From CAYPXN01 sp964470915 (GTDB lineage Bacteria > UBA10199 > JADFYH01), in contig CAYYEM010000002.1 of the NCBI GenBank assembly GCA_964470915.1, forward strand, positions 1-64,000: a stretch of 64,000 bases of DNA, given 5' to 3'. The stretch's first letter is position 1. Every line of letters starts with the position of its first letter. The position numbers and the translations under genes are program-made. Below, one piece after another: positions 45,188 through 54,349 of this stretch. The notes beneath the pieces are model-generated. The model was not told where the DNA came from. It did no database searches and was given only the letters and a program-made list of their open reading frames with translations.

Positions 45188-46624
45188 CTATCTTTGTTGT
45201 TGAATTCCTTCGTAGTGAAAGCCTTTCCCCACACTTTTAAGATCTTCTTCTCGTTGAGGACTGTTAAAGGCTTTTTCCATTTCAGTTTTGGCTTTATCAG
45301 CAGTGCCTACCTGTCTTTCAAGTACAGGAGAAGGTGCAGCAGAGTTCGCTTCAGAAACTTTAGAGCGATAAGTTTGCATCACCTGATAAGCGCCTGTTTC
45401 ATCACCTTTTGCCATACGATCAGCACTTTCTTTCAGAGCTCTACCGTAATTATTTTTTGTCCAGGTGTCTTCGTAGACCTTTTTGTTAATCGATTCACCG
45501 ATTTCATATTTTCGAGAAATAGGAATGCAGGCCACATGAATATCTGAATTCATCACAGGAGCTTGATAAAATTTTCCATTCACAAAAAAGGAGAGATCCA
45601 TGTTTCCTAGTGGTCGTGAAGGATATACGTATGAGCTCGGTAGAGCGAAACTTAAATAAAGAGTTTTTTTCTGTTTTAGATAAATGTGACCGGGTTGGAT
45701 GGTGTAATGATTGCCATGACGTTGAATAGGGTAACCCGAAGCATCCGTTAAAGTAATATCAGGGGGAAGATCTAAATTGAGGCTTACATTCGAAGCATAA
45801 ATTTCACTGGCTCCTCTAAATTCTTGGGCGAGGATATTGTGCATTCCATTTGGATTTTGCAGATAATAGTAGTTGCCTTGTCCCCGATCTGCCAGATTTG
45901 AAAGTAAATATTCATTAAAGTCCAAACCTACTCCAATAGTAGATAGTGCAAATACAAGTGGGCTATGAGTCCATTCATCTTGATTTGAATTGTTCAGTAT
46001 GTTGCTTAAAGCATTTGGATCAGTGATGCCGCGATTCGCGAGTCCATCTGAAATTAAAATAATTCTTTCAGAACGATAGGGAGTTTTGTTTTCTCGTATC
46101 ATCTGCATCGCGCTCAGAAGTCCGCTTGAAATATTGGTATTTCCTCGAGGTTGAATCGAGAGTATTTTTTGACGAAGATAAGCTTTGTCTTGAGGGGAGA
46201 CATAATTCAGATAGTGATTTGTTTCGGCATTATCATCGAAAGAAACCAGCCCAAATCGATCTTGTGGAGAGAGTTGTTGAATTAAAGTTTGCAAGGCTTG
46301 ATGGACATATTCCATTTTTTTGGCGGCAGCCATGCTACCACTGCGATCGAGCACGACCACGAAATCGGTGGGTTTTCGTTCGGATTCAGAGATGTTTTTA
46401 ATATTTTCTGGAGCTTTAATATCTACTTGAAGGTAAACAAGTCCATCGGAGCCTTGCAAAATTTTAGTTTGAGAAAGAGAAGCTTTCACCTTGATTTGAG
46501 GGGTTTCCTTTGAGACGCTTCCAGGACCTTCTTTTTGAGATTTGGCTCCTGCAGAACACGCAGGAAGCAGCATTTGACCTATTAAAAGGGAGAGCATAAA
46601 TATTTTTTGGATTTTGGCTTTCAT
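45188..46624 (-). CDS. vWA-domain lipoprotein
   Basis: 478 residues from the ATG at 46624 (AAAGGA upstream); a longer frame from 46657 is unlikely since the signal peptide begins here. Lipobox LLPAC with the lipidated Cys at 23. The von Willebrand A domain covers about 87-280, with the metal-site motif DRSGS (D93, S95, S97), GNTNISSGLL and ISDGLANRG. A beta domain (about 290-380) and a helical tail ending EGIQQQR follow. Resembles YfbK-like proteins with an Inter-alpha-inhibitor arrangement; likely a periplasmic protein-binding module. Divergent from the two-component genes across a shared control region. Confidence 0.87.
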   Translation of the reverse strand: MKAKIQKIFMLSLLIGQMLLPACSAGAKSQKEGPGSVSKETPQIKVKASLSQTKILQGSDGLVYLQVDIKAPENIKNISESERKPTDFVVVLDRSGSMAAAKKMEYVHQALQTLIQQLSPQDRFGLVSFDDNAETNHYLNYVSPQDKAYLRQKILSIQPRGNTNISSGLLSAMQMIRENKTPYRSERIILISDGLANRGITDPNALSNILNNSNQDEWTHSPLVFALSTIGVGLDFNEYLLSNLADRGQGNYYYLQNPNGMHNILAQEFRGASEIYASNVSLNLDLPPDITLTDASGYPIQRHGNHYTIQPGHIYLKQKKTLYLSFALPSSYVYPSRPLGNMDLSFFVNGKFYQAPVMNSDIHVACIPISRKYEIGESINKKVYEDTWTKNNYGRALKESADRMAKGDETGAYQVMQTYRSKVSEANSAAPSPVLERQVGTADKAKTEMEKAFNSPQREEDLKSVGKGFHYEGIQQQR

Positions 46625-46710
46625 AAAATTCCTTTCATATTTTGAGTGTGGGATCATCCCGTCTCAGGATTCAGAATGCAGGAAAGAGAGAAATAAAATG
46701 AGGCCTTAGA

Positions 46711-46776
46711 TTGTAAAAAGATTAGGAAAGCTTTTTACAAATGTTTTACAGAAGTTTTGCTATTGTTTGTTATAAT
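46711..46776. promoter_or_regulatory. Inverted/direct repeat operator and -10 box between vWA and regulator genes
   Basis: TTGTAAAAAG (46711-46720) and CTTTTTACAA (46731-46740) are perfect inverted copies. A third half-site TGTTTTACAG (46742-46751) follows the second with an 11-base period, as in OmpR/PhoB-type sites. A TATAAT -10 box lies at 46771-46776, 19 bases before the regulator's ATG. A likely target of the response regulator; inference. Confidence 0.7.
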
Positions 46777-46794
46777 GCTTTGAAGAGGGTTTTT

Positions 46795-47493
46795 ATGGAA
46801 ATATCAAAAAATAGAATTCTGATAGTTGAAGATGAGGAAAAAATTCGTCAGGGCTTGGTCGATATATTTGTTTATCATGGTTATGAAGTGAAAGCGGTTG
46901 ATGATGGTTTGGAAGCTTTAAAAGAAGCACTGAGTGGAAACTACCACTTGGTTGTTTTGGACGTGATGTTGCCGGGTAAGAATGGATTTGAAGTGTGTAA
47001 TGAGATTCGACAAAAGGATCGTTCCCAGCCCATTGTGATGTTGACTGCGAAGGGGGACGAAGAAGATATTGTGCAGGGTTTAAAGTTGGGGGCGGATGAT
47101 TATGTGACCAAGCCTTTTTCCGTACGAGAGCTTTTAGCACGCTGTGAGAGTGTTCTACGTAGAAGTCCCAAGCTGTCACTTGAAAAACAGAAGATGGCGT
47201 GGGGTTCCTTCTGGATTGATCCAGTGAATCTTGTGTTGGAAACTTCAGATGGCAATGTTGAGCTAACTCGTCGAGAAGTTGATTTGCTTCGTTATTTTTT
47301 ACAACATTCCCAGCGACCTATTTCCAGACAAGAGTTATTGAAAGAAGTGTGGGGCTATCAAAATCCGCAAATGGATACCAGAACGGTGGATATTCATATT
47401 ACAAAACTTCGAAAGAAAATTGAAAAGGACCCTGAAAAACCAAGTTTGATTTTAACGGTGAGAGGTGAGGGGTATAGGTTAGGTTTTTCATGA
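46795..47493 (+). CDS. OmpR/PhoB-family response regulator
   Basis: 232 residues from the ATG at 46795, which follows GAAGAGGG; an in-frame ATG at 46741 lies within the control region and is rejected. Receiver domain with the acidic pair E12/D13, phosphoacceptor D56 (VVLDVMLPG), T84 and K106 (VTKPFSV). The C-terminal winged helix (about 135-230) has ELTRREVDLLRYFLQH and RTVDIHITKLRKKIEKDPEK. Overlaps the kinase gene by 4 bases (ATGA). Probably controls the divergent vWA lipoprotein and itself through the repeats at 46711-46751. Confidence 0.94.
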   Translation: MEISKNRILIVEDEEKIRQGLVDIFVYHGYEVKAVDDGLEALKEALSGNYHLVVLDVMLPGKNGFEVCNEIRQKDRSQPIVMLTAKGDEEDIVQGLKLGADDYVTKPFSVRELLARCESVLRRSPKLSLEKQKMAWGSFWIDPVNLVLETSDGNVELTRREVDLLRYFLQHSQRPISRQELLKEVWGYQNPQMDTRTVDIHITKLRKKIEKDPEKPSLILTVRGEGYRLGFS

Positions 47494-49475
47494 AAAAACT
47501 TCGTTTACAATTTTTGTTGTTTTTTGTCCTGCTTCAATCTGGAATTTTATTTTTGCTTTTCAATTCCTATCGTCAAATGAATATTGAGGAAAAAAGTTTA
47601 TGGGAAGCTGAAAGTGTGAAAATTTATAATCAAATGCAGGCGCAGGTGAGTGATTTATTGAATCTTGAAGATGCTCGGCCTTTTCTTGAATATCGTTTTT
47701 TCCAAAGTAAGCAATCTGCTGTAGGTAAAAAACTTCCATCTCCTCTTTCAGATTTGTCAGATATGAGCCGACCCAAGGGTTGGTTGGGATATTTTCAGAT
47801 GGATCCAGATGGCAGTTTTAGTACTCCTTATTTGCCTACACTTAAAGATGAAGCGAAATCCTTACCAGATTATTCTCAACGCTTGAATAAGCAAGAGCAG
47901 ATTGAAAAAAGTACTGCACTATTTAGAAAAGAATTAAAGGGTGCTTTTGCAAATCGTTCTGTTTCGGAACTTCCTCTGAAACAAGTTTCAAAACCTCGAG
48001 TTCTTCCTGCTTTAGAACATGCTAAAGATGAAGATCTTAGCCGTAAATCACTTCCAAATATTTATCCAAACCCAATTATGGATAGGCAAGAGTCAGAGGG
48101 GCAAAAAATGAAAGCTGCGTCGGGTGCTCCATCAGGAGCCCCCGCTGACAAAGCGCCTCAGCTTTCTCGTAGGAAAGAAGCCGTAGAAGAAAGTGCGGTT
48201 CAGGCTTTCGCGCAATCACCTGCCTCCTCAGTCGTGAGTCCATTGATGGAAGAAGCAAAACAGAAAGGAGATGTCTCTAGCAGCAAAATAATTCGAAAAA
48301 GCATCCCTCAAGTTAAACAAATTACTAGAAAAGTACCGAGTGAATCTGTTCAATCAGCGGTTGTGTGGTTAGATCCATTTCAGGCGAAGGTTTCAGAAAA
48401 TAATCTGATTTTTTTCAGAAGAGTTTGGTTGGATCAAAAAATGTATTTGCAGGGTTTTGTGCTTCAAACCCAGACTTTCTTTGATGGGCTCATGAGAAAT
48501 AGTTTTGAAAATTCAGATCTGCCAAAATTTTCGTGGGTGAAATGGACTTTTGAAAATGCATTGCTTGCCCAATATGCTCAGCCTGTATCTCGCCCTAGCA
48601 TCCAAAAGGTGCTTTTTGAAAGAGATATGGCTTATCCCTTGAATGGAATTGAATGGGAAATCATGGGAGAGGCCTGGCCTAAGATTTCAACTCGTCTGTA
48701 TATGAATATTTTATTCGGAGGGATTTTCTTTTTTGCTAGTTTTGGACTTTACTGGATTTATCGTTCTTCTGCGGCGCAGGTGATACTTTCGCAAAAGAGA
48801 CAGGACTTTGTAGCTGCAGTAACCCATGAACTCAAGACACCACTCACTTCTATTAGAATGTATAGTGAAATGTTGGGAGATAATTGGGTAAGTGATGAAA
48901 GTAAGAAAAAAGAATATTATAAAAATATTCAGCAAGAAAGTGAGCGCTTATCGCGTTTAATAGAAAATGTTTTACAGATGGCTCGGCTGGAAAAGCAGAG
49001 TTATCGTTTGAATCCTTTAAAGCAAAATCCTTCAGCAGATTTTCAAAATTGGGCAATTCAATTCGCAGAACTTGCTTCTAAAGAGGGTTTTCAATTTCAT
49101 CTTCAATTGGAAGCAAATTTGCCAGAGATTAAGTATGATCCTGAAGCTTTAAAAGAAGTCCTGCTCATCTTGCTTGAAAACAGTGTGAAGTTTTCACGTC
49201 AGGCTTCCAGTAAAAATTTGGAATTAAATATCAAAGTTCGAGCGTCTAATTTGGAAGTGATTTGGAGAGATTATGGCCCTGGGGTTCCATCCAAAGAAAG
49301 CTCTCAAATTTTCGAAAAATTTTATCGAGTAGAAAATGAACTGACTCGCAAAACCAAGGGTACCGGCATTGGGCTTGCGATTGCAAAAATGATGGTCGAA
49401 GAAATGGGCGCAAAAATAGAAGCCAGAAATGGGAATCCTACTGGGCTTGAGCTTGTGATTCGCTTTCCGGTTTAG
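47490..49475 (+). CDS. Membrane sensor histidine kinase with long disordered sensor region
   Basis: 661 residues. TM1 at about 8-25, a 380-residue external region, TM2 at about 408-430, then dimerisation domain with the phospho-accepting His446 (VTHELKTPLTSIRMYSEMLG), N box LLENSVKFSRQ and G boxes DYGPGVP and KGTGIGLAIAK. There is no HAMP domain visible between TM2 and the His domain. The external region has a structured start, a Ser/Ala/Lys-rich low-complexity middle (about 150-290) and a second folded part. The signal is unknown. The 3' end overlaps the convergent lipoprotein gene by 38 bases. Confidence 0.92.
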   Translation: MKKLRLQFLLFFVLLQSGILFLLFNSYRQMNIEEKSLWEAESVKIYNQMQAQVSDLLNLEDARPFLEYRFFQSKQSAVGKKLPSPLSDLSDMSRPKGWLGYFQMDPDGSFSTPYLPTLKDEAKSLPDYSQRLNKQEQIEKSTALFRKELKGAFANRSVSELPLKQVSKPRVLPALEHAKDEDLSRKSLPNIYPNPIMDRQESEGQKMKAASGAPSGAPADKAPQLSRRKEAVEESAVQAFAQSPASSVVSPLMEEAKQKGDVSSSKIIRKSIPQVKQITRKVPSESVQSAVVWLDPFQAKVSENNLIFFRRVWLDQKMYLQGFVLQTQTFFDGLMRNSFENSDLPKFSWVKWTFENALLAQYAQPVSRPSIQKVLFERDMAYPLNGIEWEIMGEAWPKISTRLYMNILFGGIFFFASFGLYWIYRSSAAQVILSQKRQDFVAAVTHELKTPLTSIRMYSEMLGDNWVSDESKKKEYYKNIQQESERLSRLIENVLQMARLEKQSYRLNPLKQNPSADFQNWAIQFAELASKEGFQFHLQLEANLPEIKYDPEALKEVLLILLENSVKFSRQASSKNLELNIKVRASNLEVIWRDYGPGVPSKESSQIFEKFYRVENELTRKTKGTGIGLAIAKMMVEEMGAKIEARNGNPTGLELVIRFPV

Positions 49476-50073
49476 GGTTTTGAAATTTCACATATTCTAA
49501 AATTTCTTTTTCGGTGTTGTATTGAGCTAAGCTTGCCTCATTTTCGTAGATGAATAAAAAAGTGTAACATCCTAGATTCTTTTTTCTGATTTGGAAAAGA
49601 TTTGTTTTTGCAGAACTGTTCTGAAGAGAATGAATTTTATCTGTCGTTACAATCGCATCCGCATTAAATTCCCCTTTTAAAAAAGGGTACACTTTCAATT
49701 TACTAGAATCCAGATTGGCAATGGGGCCTTCCAGGAGAGTTTGTTTGCAGATTTGAGCTTCATCATTCTCATCTTTTACCGCATCAAACCTCACAAAAAT
49801 TTTAAAATCTTCCTGTTTGTTTTTGATTAAAAAATTTTTTCCCCAATTTGGCCATGCTGTTTTTGCATCTAAAGAAAACCCTACAGGCACAAAAACCTGC
49901 GCTTGAGTGGCCTTATCAATATAGTAATTTCCTTCTTTAGATTTTTGGTTGAAGGTCAAAGTAGATTTTGCAGGAGCTTTTGCGGAACTTTGAGGCTCCC
50001 TTTTTTCTGAGCAGGCTGAAAGGATGATAAATAGTATGAAAAGGAAAAAACCGAATGAGATTTTATGGGTCAT
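49438..50073 (-). CDS. Lipoprotein of unknown function
   Basis: 211 residues from the ATG at 50073; a TTG 15 bases upstream is possible but less likely. Signal peptide with lipobox IILSAC, lipidated Cys at 21. The mature domain (about 55-200) is a single fold with two Cys (AQICKQ, LGCYTF) and phrases like YYIDKATQAQVFVPVGFSLD and FLFIYENEASLAQY. No family is recognised. It sits downstream of the sensor kinase on the opposite strand and may be linked with the two-component system only by position. Confidence 0.65.
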   Translation of the reverse strand: MTHKISFGFFLFILFIILSACSEKREPQSSAKAPAKSTLTFNQKSKEGNYYIDKATQAQVFVPVGFSLDAKTAWPNWGKNFLIKNKQEDFKIFVRFDAVKDENDEAQICKQTLLEGPIANLDSSKLKVYPFLKGEFNADAIVTTDKIHSLQNSSAKTNLFQIRKKNLGCYTFLFIYENEASLAQYNTEKEILEYVKFQNPKPESESQAQAQ

Positions 50074-50272
50074 GCTTGTTGTTATCAATTCTTAGCTTGT
50101 GTTTTCAAGCTTGAATTCAGAGAGAAAAAGTAGCGGAAGAAAAGTTGTTTTTGTGAAAAAAAGTAAGGTTTTGTGAAGCTCTGAGCATTTTTGTAGATAG
50201 GCACCGAAATTACTCCGAAACTTTAAGAGGCCATCACTCCGATAATGTAAATCAACGGGGCCCCATTTTATA

Positions 50273-51589
50273 ATGGAAAGTGAGAGTGCTATGTCAGGCC
50301 CACATCGTCTTCAACGTAATATTCCTTTTAGCGATGCCTACCCTTCAGTTTCAGAAAATAGAAATTCAAGTCTAAGACAAAATCAACGTAGAACTACAAA
50401 CAGCACTAGCAGCGAAGTGGAAGCTACCCAAAGTCGTGGCCGTTTGAACCGTTTGGGAGAAGGCCGTGATATTTCCTCGAGAAGTATTGAAGACGATTTT
50501 CTTTTTGAAACATTAGATGATTTTGAAGGTGAAGAACTTGCCCCAGAAAATGAAAATAACTTGGCCGAACAACGAAACTTGCTGAAAAATTGGGATAACA
50601 CCATCCGTGCTATGGCGAGTCAGCTTGAAAAACAAGCGCTGCATGCGATTGTTCAGAAAATAAAGGCCGCCTTGCAGATTAAAGATTCTGACAAAGCGGC
50701 TGCTTTATTTGAAGATCTGCGTAGTGAAGCGGGGGCCTTCGATATTTATCTGGAGTCGGACGAGATTTCTGCAGAGGTTCTAGGTAGCGCAGAAGAACGC
50801 AAACTTTTTAGGGAAGATCTGAAAAAATTCCAGGATAATTTTAGAAAGGTTATTTCTGAAGACAAAATTTTGGCTGAATCCGCTAAAAATACTTTGCTGC
50901 AGGATCTCGACTCGGCAAGTAACAGTATCGATCAAATGAAAAACCTTGAAAATGCAAAAAACCGCATGGGCAAGGCCGAAGAAAGTTTAAAAGCAAAAAT
51001 TGAAGAAGCCCGAACAGGCGAGAAAAAATCTTTGAAAGGAGAAAAACTGGCCAATGTGGATCAAGCCCTTCAGGCCATGGATAGAGTGTTGAATCTCGAA
51101 TCTGACAATGCACCAAGTCGACGTCTTGGCCCGGGCTTGAGCGATTCAAAGCTTTGGGGACATGAGAAAGCGGCTGTATTGGCAGGAAAGCTGAAGTCAT
51201 ATTTTTCGCAAATGAAGCAAAGCATTCAAGAAGGGAGTGCGACTCCTAGTGATAGCGACTTGAGAACTTATATTAATTCCATTAATAAAGACGAAGTCAA
51301 CAACATCGTACAATATGTTACTGGAGCTATTTATGAAGCGGTGGGTAAGGATGAGAGCAAATGGCAACAAGTGATGGCCAGCTCTTTTTCACCAGCCTTG
51401 CTCGGCCTGATGGCGGATCGTAGTGGTGAAGAGGTGGGGCGTTTGCATAGTCAGGAATATTTTGGTCTCCAAGGAGCTATGGTATATTGGACACCCAGCG
51501 AAACCATCAATCGTCTCAATGCCTTGGCCACAAACGAAAGCCTAAAAAAATATTTCAATCCATTGGAAAGGTCTGAAACAACCGAATAG
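50273..51589 (+). CDS. Orphan coiled-coil protein
   Basis: 438 residues (432 if translation starts at the ATG at 50291), without signal peptide or membrane segment. Residues 1-90 are disordered and rich in Ser, Arg and Asn; residues 90-280 are highly helical and coiled-coil-like (EEARTGEKKSLKGEKLANVD); the end has a smaller folded part (NNIVQYVTGAIYEAVGKDES). No family is recognised. The upstream 50198-50213 has TAGGCACCGAAATTAC, a weak relative of the sigma-54 promoters found in front of the other orphan genes. GGGGCCCC lies 8 bases before the start. Confidence 0.62.
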   Translation: MESESAMSGPHRLQRNIPFSDAYPSVSENRNSSLRQNQRRTTNSTSSEVEATQSRGRLNRLGEGRDISSRSIEDDFLFETLDDFEGEELAPENENNLAEQRNLLKNWDNTIRAMASQLEKQALHAIVQKIKAALQIKDSDKAAALFEDLRSEAGAFDIYLESDEISAEVLGSAEERKLFREDLKKFQDNFRKVISEDKILAESAKNTLLQDLDSASNSIDQMKNLENAKNRMGKAEESLKAKIEEARTGEKKSLKGEKLANVDQALQAMDRVLNLESDNAPSRRLGPGLSDSKLWGHEKAAVLAGKLKSYFSQMKQSIQEGSATPSDSDLRTYINSINKDEVNNIVQYVTGAIYEAVGKDESKWQQVMASSFSPALLGLMADRSGEEVGRLHSQEYFGLQGAMVYWTPSETINRLNALATNESLKKYFNPLERSETTE

Positions 51590-51598
51590 TCTTGGTTT

Positions 51599-53260
51599 TT
51601 ATACCACTATCCTCTCCCGATAAAGCCCAAACACATCCCGCATCGTATCACTAATTTCACCTAAGGTTGTGTAACAGCGAACTGCATTGAGAATGTGAGG
51701 CATGAGATTATCCGTGCCTTTAGCTGCCGCGGCCAGTTTTTCACGAGCTGCCTTTACGGCATTGTTATCGCGTTTTGCACGGAGTTTTTTGAGGCGTTCG
51801 CATTGCATGACTTCGATTTGCGGGTCTACTTTTAAAAGATCTTTGACGGGCGCTTCTTTTTTCTGAAATTTATTGACTCCAACGATGATAATTTTTTGTT
51901 CTTCAATCGCTTTTTGATATTGGTAAGCGGCTTCCTGAATTTCACGTTGTTGAAATCCACCTTCGATGGCTTTGACAGCGCCGCCCATTTGGTCGATTTT
52001 TTCGATATATTCCAAAGCAAGCTTTTCAATTTTATCAGTGAGTGCTTCCACGACGTAAGAACCTGCGAAAGGATCGACGGTATCAGTCACTCCGGTTTCA
52101 TAAGCGATGAGTTGTTGGGTGCGAAGTGCAAGTGTGGCGGAGGCTTCAGTGGGTAATGCCAAGGCTTCGTCGCGTCCATTTGTGTGTAAGCTTTGAGTAC
52201 CGCCGAACACAGCTGAGAGCGCTTGGTAGGCTACTCGTATGCCGTTGTTATCGATTTGTTGAGCGGTGAGAGTAGATCCACCGGTTTGCGTATGAAAGCG
52301 CAACATGCAGCTACGATCAGAGGCTTTAAATCTTTCTTTCATGAGTTTGGCCCAAAGTCGACGCGCAGCGCGAAATTTTGCCACTTCTTCCAAAAAATTA
52401 TTATGCGAATTGAAAAAGAAAGAAAGTCGTGAGGCAAACTCATCTACCTTCAAACCTTTCTCCACTGCGGCTTTTACGTAGGCAAGTCCATTGGCTAAAG
52501 TGAAGGCGACTTCTTGAACGGCCGTCGAGCCCGCTTCGCGAATGTGATAACCTGAAATTGAAATGGTATTCCATTTAGGAACCTGGTCTTTGCAAAAGGC
52601 AAACATGTCGGTGATGATGCGCATCGAGGCATCGGGTGGATAAATGTAAGTGCCACGGGCGATGTATTCTTTGAGTAAATCATTTTGCACGGTGCCAGAA
52701 ATTTTATCGAAGGCAACGCCTTGTTTTTCTGCAACACCCATGTAGAGGGCAAGTAGGATGGAAGCAGTCGAATTAATCGTCATTGAGGTCGAAACTTTAT
52801 CAAGAGGGATTTGATTGAAGAGAATTTCCATGTCTTCAAGCGAATCGATGGCAACCCCTGACTTTCCGACCTCACCTCGAGAACGATTCGAATCGGAATC
52901 GTAACCCATTTGTGTAGGTAAATCGAAAGCGACGGATAAGCCCGTGCCCCCATTTTCAATTAAATAGCGATAACGCTTGTTGGATTCTTCTGCGGTCGCA
53001 AATCCAGCGTACATGCGCATCGTCCAGTAACGGCCACGATACATCGTGGGTTGCACTCCGCGAGTGAAAGGAAACTGACCTGGAAAATTCAACTCTTCAA
53101 GATAATCAGGATCAGGATTTTCAGGAAGATAGAGGCGTTCCATCTCAATGCCCGAAGAATTCTCGAACTTTGTTTTCATTTCCGGATCTTTGGAAAGATT
53201 TTTTGCCAGTGTGGTTTCTTCCCATTTTTTGAAAGCATCTTTAATTTTAGGGTCGGTCAT
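51599..53260 (-). CDS. mcmA: Methylmalonyl-CoA mutase large (catalytic) subunit without B12 domain
   Basis: Rearranges (2R)-methylmalonyl-CoA to succinyl-CoA with coenzyme B12. 553 residues from the ATG at 53260 (GAGGAGA upstream). Seen: PFTRGVQPTMYRGRYWTMRM (CoA-binding arm), LSVAFDLPTQMGYDSDSNRS and LRFHTQTGGSTLTAQQ. The chain ends shortly after GDISDTM-type residues (LGEISDTMRDVFGLYRERIV) and has no DGHDRG-type B12-binding domain, so it is the split form whose small B12 subunit lies outside this window. Contrasts with Ecm, which is fused. Confidence 0.93.
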   Translation of the reverse strand: MTDPKIKDAFKKWEETTLAKNLSKDPEMKTKFENSSGIEMERLYLPENPDPDYLEELNFPGQFPFTRGVQPTMYRGRYWTMRMYAGFATAEESNKRYRYLIENGGTGLSVAFDLPTQMGYDSDSNRSRGEVGKSGVAIDSLEDMEILFNQIPLDKVSTSMTINSTASILLALYMGVAEKQGVAFDKISGTVQNDLLKEYIARGTYIYPPDASMRIITDMFAFCKDQVPKWNTISISGYHIREAGSTAVQEVAFTLANGLAYVKAAVEKGLKVDEFASRLSFFFNSHNNFLEEVAKFRAARRLWAKLMKERFKASDRSCMLRFHTQTGGSTLTAQQIDNNGIRVAYQALSAVFGGTQSLHTNGRDEALALPTEASATLALRTQQLIAYETGVTDTVDPFAGSYVVEALTDKIEKLALEYIEKIDQMGGAVKAIEGGFQQREIQEAAYQYQKAIEEQKIIIVGVNKFQKKEAPVKDLLKVDPQIEVMQCERLKKLRAKRDNNAVKAAREKLAAAAKGTDNLMPHILNAVRCYTTLGEISDTMRDVFGLYRERIVV

Positions 53261-53369
53261 AGAATCTCCTCTTATCCCTCTATTCAATAAAACACCCCAA
53301 TTCAACGAGTTTTTTGTTTTTAAAATGCTCTAAAGAGAGTATTTGTAATGAGTGCTTTGAGGGTTTCAG

Positions 53370-53409
53370 CACGAACGGTATTACGTTCGCCCTGAGCTTG
53401 TCGAAGGGG
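53370..53409. repeat. REP-family repeat (truncated pair)
   Basis: CACGAACGGTATTACGTTCG then CCCTGAGCTTGTCGAAGGGG. A shortened version of the inverted pair at 12433-12503. It sits between the mutase gene and the membrane protein gene, just upstream of the latter's SD. Confidence 0.75.
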
Positions 53410-53422
53410 CAAAGGAGACTTT

Positions 53423-54349
53423 ATGTCACTACAAGTGGGTCGAGCGAGTTGGATTACTTTCAAAACTTTTCCTTATATTATGTTGCGTTTACTGGTTTAT
53501 GTTCTTTTTGCCCTCGGTTTTGTCATTTACTTTTGGATGGTATTTGAAATTGGCCAATTGATGGTGAAGCTTCATGAATATGCTCGGATCGCGGTGTGGA
53601 TGATTGCACTTCTTTTGTCTTTTCCTATTACAAGATTTGTTCGGGAATATGTGCTGTATGTCATTAAGGCAGGACACGTTGCCGTAATTACTGAATTGGT
53701 CACAAAAGGAAGTTTGCCTGAGGGAGTCGGACAAATTCAGTGGGGGAAAGATCAGGTGATGAGTACTTTTAAGGAAGTTTCGGTTTTATTTGTAATAGAT
53801 CGACTAGTCTTGGGCGTCATTCGAAGTATTAATAATATGATGCGTGGAATCGGAAATTTCTTTTCAATGATTCCAGGCATGCAGGGGCTCATTCGTTTTG
53901 CAAATCTCATTCTTTATTTTGGACTCACCTATATTGATGAAGCCATTATGGCCCGTAACTTTTGCATGAAAAATGAAAATGCCTGGGAGTCTTCCAAGAA
54001 TGGATTGATTTTATATGCGCAAAGCTGGAAAGAAATTTTACAAGCAGCCATCTTGCTTAGTTTTGCTGCTATGTTGAGTTACGGCATTTTATTCGTAATT
54101 TTTTTGGTTCCTTTATGGACTTTAGGGCTTTCTTATCCTTCGCTGAAAATTCTTTTGGTGATAGCTGCTTTTCTTTTGGCGGGTGCTGTAAAACTAGCTT
54201 TGTTTGATCCTTGGGCACTTACAAACATGATTCTCGTTTATCTGACGGTGACCGAAGGAAAAACTCCAGATCCCTCTTGGGAAAACAAGCTGGAATCGGT
54301 TTCAGGAAAGTTTAAAAAGATTCAGCAAAAAGCCTTGTCGGTTTCTTGA
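53423..54349 (+). CDS. Multi-spanning membrane protein, unknown
   Basis: 308 residues with a good SD (AAAGGAGA). Five or six membrane segments are visible (about 22-42, 52-70, 125-160, 208-232 and 238-258), with a 100-residue cytoplasmic or extracytoplasmic loop containing AVITELVTKGSLPEGV. No transporter or enzyme motif is found. The 3' end overlaps that of the convergent hemerythrin gene by 28 bases. Divergent from mcmA, with a REP repeat in its leader. Confidence 0.7.
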   Translation: MSLQVGRASWITFKTFPYIMLRLLVYVLFALGFVIYFWMVFEIGQLMVKLHEYARIAVWMIALLLSFPITRFVREYVLYVIKAGHVAVITELVTKGSLPEGVGQIQWGKDQVMSTFKEVSVLFVIDRLVLGVIRSINNMMRGIGNFFSMIPGMQGLIRFANLILYFGLTYIDEAIMARNFCMKNENAWESSKNGLILYAQSWKEILQAAILLSFAAMLSYGILFVIFLVPLWTLGLSYPSLKILLVIAAFLLAGAVKLALFDPWALTNMILVYLTVTEGKTPDPSWENKLESVSGKFKKIQQKALSVS

